Source: Micromonospora echinofusca
Lineage (GTDB): Bacteria > Actinomycetota > Actinomycetes > Mycobacteriales > Micromonosporaceae
Assembly: GCF_900091445.1 (NCBI RefSeq)
Contig: NZ_LT607733.1
Coordinates: 6,351,001-6,415,000, forward strand
Direction of reading: 5' to 3'
DNA length: 64,000 nt
The position numbers and the translations under genes are program-made. Each line of letters opens with the position of its first letter. Within the stretch, counting starts at the first letter, position 1. The notes below the pieces were generated by a model that saw only the letters and a program-made list of their open reading frames with translations, was not told where the DNA came from and ran no database searches. This document shows positions 60,103 through 64,000 of the stretch, one piece after another.

Positions 60103-61698
60103 TCAGTCGTGCGGCAACCGCAGCACGACTCGGCGGCGCCGGAACAGCACGATCAGCACCGCACCGAGCGCGAGCACCGCAGCGCCCGCGCCCGCGAGGA
60201 AGCCGGCCGGTACGCCGGTGACCGGCAGACCGCCGCCGGAACCGCCACCGTCGGTGGTGATGACGATGCGGGCGGTGTTGTTCGGCGGATTGGACTCGGC
60301 GGACGCGCCGACACTGCGGGCGTGGACCGTGCCGTCGGTGCCCGGCTCTGACTTGATCTTCAATTGGACGGTCGCCGTGATCCTGCCGTAGCCGGAGGCA
60401 ACGGTCGGGAACTCGCTCTCGAAGTTGCAGCGCAGCTTCGTCGATTCCGGCAGCGACTCGTATTCGGTGCCGTCGGTGTAGCACCACTCGGCGGGGAGCA
60501 GCACCGTACCGGTCGGCGCGGTGATGACCACTGACGGGCCGCCACCGTCGGACGGGCCGTTGTTCACGACCTCGTACGTGAGGTCGACGGTCTGCCCGAC
60601 GGCACCCTTGACGGCCGGGGCGGTGACGGCCACGTCAAGCGTGTTCCCCTTGCTCCAGAACGCGAAGTCCGCCTGGTTGTCCGACTCGTCGAGTTCTCGT
60701 CGCGTGTCGACGTCGCCCTTCGCGACCTTCGCCTGCTGCTTGCGTACGGCCGCTGCGAACGACGGACCGGTACCTTCGGCACGGGCGGTCTTCTTCGCCC
60801 CTCGTGCCTCCCCGGCAAGGGCCACGTCGAAGAAGCCGTAGTACTCGAGCGGACCCGCCAGGTTACGGCCGAAGGTGACGTTGAACAGCGACTTTCCTGT
60901 CGCGTCGTCGAACAGCCACAGGGCGTCTCCGGGTGCCAGGGTCAGTGGCACGACGCAGCTGACCTCGCCCGGTCCGTAGACGTAGGGCCGCCCGGTGTCC
61001 TTCGGGTAGTAGTCCGTGTAGGTGCAGTCGCTGTACCGCTCGACGAACGTGGCGCCGGTGGGGACGACGACCCTGACGGTGAAGTCGCTCGCGGCCGTGT
61101 CGCCTTCGTTCGTGACGCGCGTGTACAGCGGGACGACATCGCCGGGGCCGACCAGGTCGTCCTTGCTGTTCAGGTTCCGCGCCGCGGCGACCAGGTCGGG
61201 GCCGGACGGACTCACCGTGACCGGGAACGAGGTGGTGTTGTCGCCCGGGGAAATGTCGTCTTCCGCGCCGGCGATGGTGACGGTGACCGATCCCGCGTCG
61301 CCAGGAACGGCACCCTGGCGGCTGGCCAGCGACAGCGGGCTCACGGTCGTGACCTGGCCGGCCTGAAGGACACCGATGGCACAAGTGACCTTGGCATCGG
61401 CAAGCTTGCAGGAATCGGTCCACTCCGGCACCGAGACGGTGACCGAGTCGGCGACCTTGCTCAGGTCCAGCGTCACGGTCACCGCGGTGGCGGTGGCACC
61501 GCCGTAGTTGTAGACGTACATGCCGACGGTGGTGCCGTTGTTGTCGATTTCGGCAACCGGGTCGCGGTCGAACGAGACAGACAGGTCGGGCAGCGGATCC
61601 GCGGCATGGGCGGCCGTTGGGGCACCAATCATCGCGACGGTTGCCAGTACGGCCGCCCCTGCCGCGACGCGAGACCATACCCGGGGCTCATGTGTCAT
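60103..61698 (-). CDS. LPVTG cell-wall-anchored surface protein
   Basis: 531 aa. Signal peptide (VAAGAAVLATVAMIGAPTAAHAADP), then several beta-sandwich domains of DUF11/CARDB-type (VYNYGGATATAVTVTLDL, TRVTNEGDTAASDFTVRVVVPTGATFVERYSDCTY, VDLTYEVVNNGPSDGGGPSVVITAPTGTVLLP). The end has the full sorting signal: GLPVTGVPAGFLAGAGAAVLALGAVLIVLFRRRRVVL. A sortase should link it to the wall; the class E sortase at 45006-46868 is a candidate. GGAG lies 6 nt before the ATG. Function unknown, probably adhesive or structural. Confidence 0.88.
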   Translation of the reverse strand: MTHEPRVWSRVAAGAAVLATVAMIGAPTAAHAADPLPDLSVSFDRDPVAEIDNNGTTVGMYVYNYGGATATAVTVTLDLSKVADSVTVSVPEWTDSCKLADAKVTCAIGVLQAGQVTTVSPLSLASRQGAVPGDAGSVTVTIAGAEDDISPGDNTTSFPVTVSPSGPDLVAAARNLNSKDDLVGPGDVVPLYTRVTNEGDTAASDFTVRVVVPTGATFVERYSDCTYTDYYPKDTGRPYVYGPGEVSCVVPLTLAPGDALWLFDDATGKSLFNVTFGRNLAGPLEYYGFFDVALAGEARGAKKTARAEGTGPSFAAAVRKQQAKVAKGDVDTRRELDESDNQADFAFWSKGNTLDVAVTAPAVKGAVGQTVDLTYEVVNNGPSDGGGPSVVITAPTGTVLLPAEWCYTDGTEYESLPESTKLRCNFESEFPTVASGYGRITATVQLKIKSEPGTDGTVHARSVGASAESNPPNNTARIVITTDGGGSGGGLPVTGVPAGFLAGAGAAVLALGAVLIVLFRRRRVVLRLPHD

Positions 61699-61847
61699 TT
61701 TTTCTCCGGTCAATTGACATAGATGCCGCACTTTATCCTGCAACCTGAGGCAGAACACCTGACCGATCGTCCTAAGATCATCACAAGCGGGCATGGCGCG
61801 ACAGTGCGGGCCCCGGCCAGGTCGTCGGCCAAGGCCCGCAGGCGTCA

Positions 61848-61897
61848 GGAAGGCCCCTTCCCTACGCCCGCGTGGATGCGTTGGGAAGGGGCCTTCC
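61848..61897 (-). terminator. Terminator of the subtilisin-like protease gene
   Basis: GGAAGGCCCCTTCCC (61848-61862) pairs exactly with 61883-61897 (15 bp) around a 20-nt loop, directly beyond the leftward protease stop. Confidence 0.8.
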
Positions 61898-61908
61898 TCG
61901 TCACTCTG

Positions 61909-63771
<1,863 letters not shown>

Positions 63772-64000
63772 CTTCTACTCCCTCCGACCGGCACCGACCG
63801 TCCAACTGTTCGTGACGAGTGAATCGATGAATGCCGATCAAGCTGAGGGTAGGTGGGGGTAAACCGGAATTCAAACATGTCGACTTACCCATAACATCGA
63901 GAAGATGGCCCCTAGGGGAGGCGGCTGCGGGACGAACCGGGGACCTGCCCGGATTCATGACCGTCGAAAACGGGCAAGGCTGTGGGTCATGGAGAGTCAC
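63772..64000. other. Upstream region of the protease gene, no gene recognised
   Basis: 229 bp to the window edge. It should contain the protease promoter; the region around 63850-63900 is less GC-rich (AATTCAAACATGTCGACTTACCCATAAC), as promoters here tend to be. Confidence 0.4.

Overview
High-GC, densely coded chromosomal DNA from an actinomycete, most probably Micromonosporaceae (Micromonospora or a close relative). The basis is pervasive GTG starts, leaderless promoters, and the actinobacterial order fhaA-fhaB-pstP-rodA-pbpA-pknA-pknB next to crgA, a DUF881 gene, a class E sortase gene and a pabA/trpG-type gene, with tRNA-Leu(CAG) on the other side.

Layout. 1-17.7 kb is mostly ordinary chromosome: the end of a LuxR regulator, a thioredoxin/NHL protein, the 5-oxoprolinase operon pxpB-pxpC-pxpA, a hemolysin III-type membrane protein, two paralogous small membrane proteins around a SixA phosphatase, a large acyl-CoA dehydrogenase, a SpoIIE-type phosphatase, an RlpA-like secreted protein, and several single-gene units including a PadR pair. 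At 17,742-19,403 an IS1182-type element with perfect 29-bp ends and a frameshifted transposase sits in the loop of a terminator-like hairpin. 19.4-23.2 kb holds small secreted and membrane proteins, a two-domain VOC protein and a colicin-E-immunity-like gene.

23,207-32,834 is an integrated element of the actinomycete AICE type, in tRNA-Gly(CCC). It is bounded by a 44-bp direct repeat made from the tRNA 3' part. It carries int, xis, a RepSA-like rolling-circle initiator, several helix-turn-helix proteins and two small membrane proteins, and an IS481-type insertion. I find no FtsK/TraB-type translocase, so it looks able to excise and replicate but not to transfer itself.

32.9-43.5 kb is rich in envelope functions: an M43 metalloprotease, dCTP deaminase, two NlpC/P60 hydrolases (one behind a c-di-AMP ydaO-type riboswitch), a large amidase, a GPP34 protein and the membrane iron-sulfur protein EtfD. 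The fadE-type gene at 7.6 kb and etfD at 41 kb share a 16-bp inverted-repeat site in their promoters, which suggests a common fatty-acid regulator. 43.7-57.6 kb is the growth and division block with Ser/Thr kinases, phosphatase, FHA adaptors, RodA and PbpA in one leftward, translationally coupled operon. 57.9-64 kb has tRNA-Leu, an epimerase/glycosyltransferase pair, an LPVTG-anchored surface protein and a subtilisin-like protease with a P domain.
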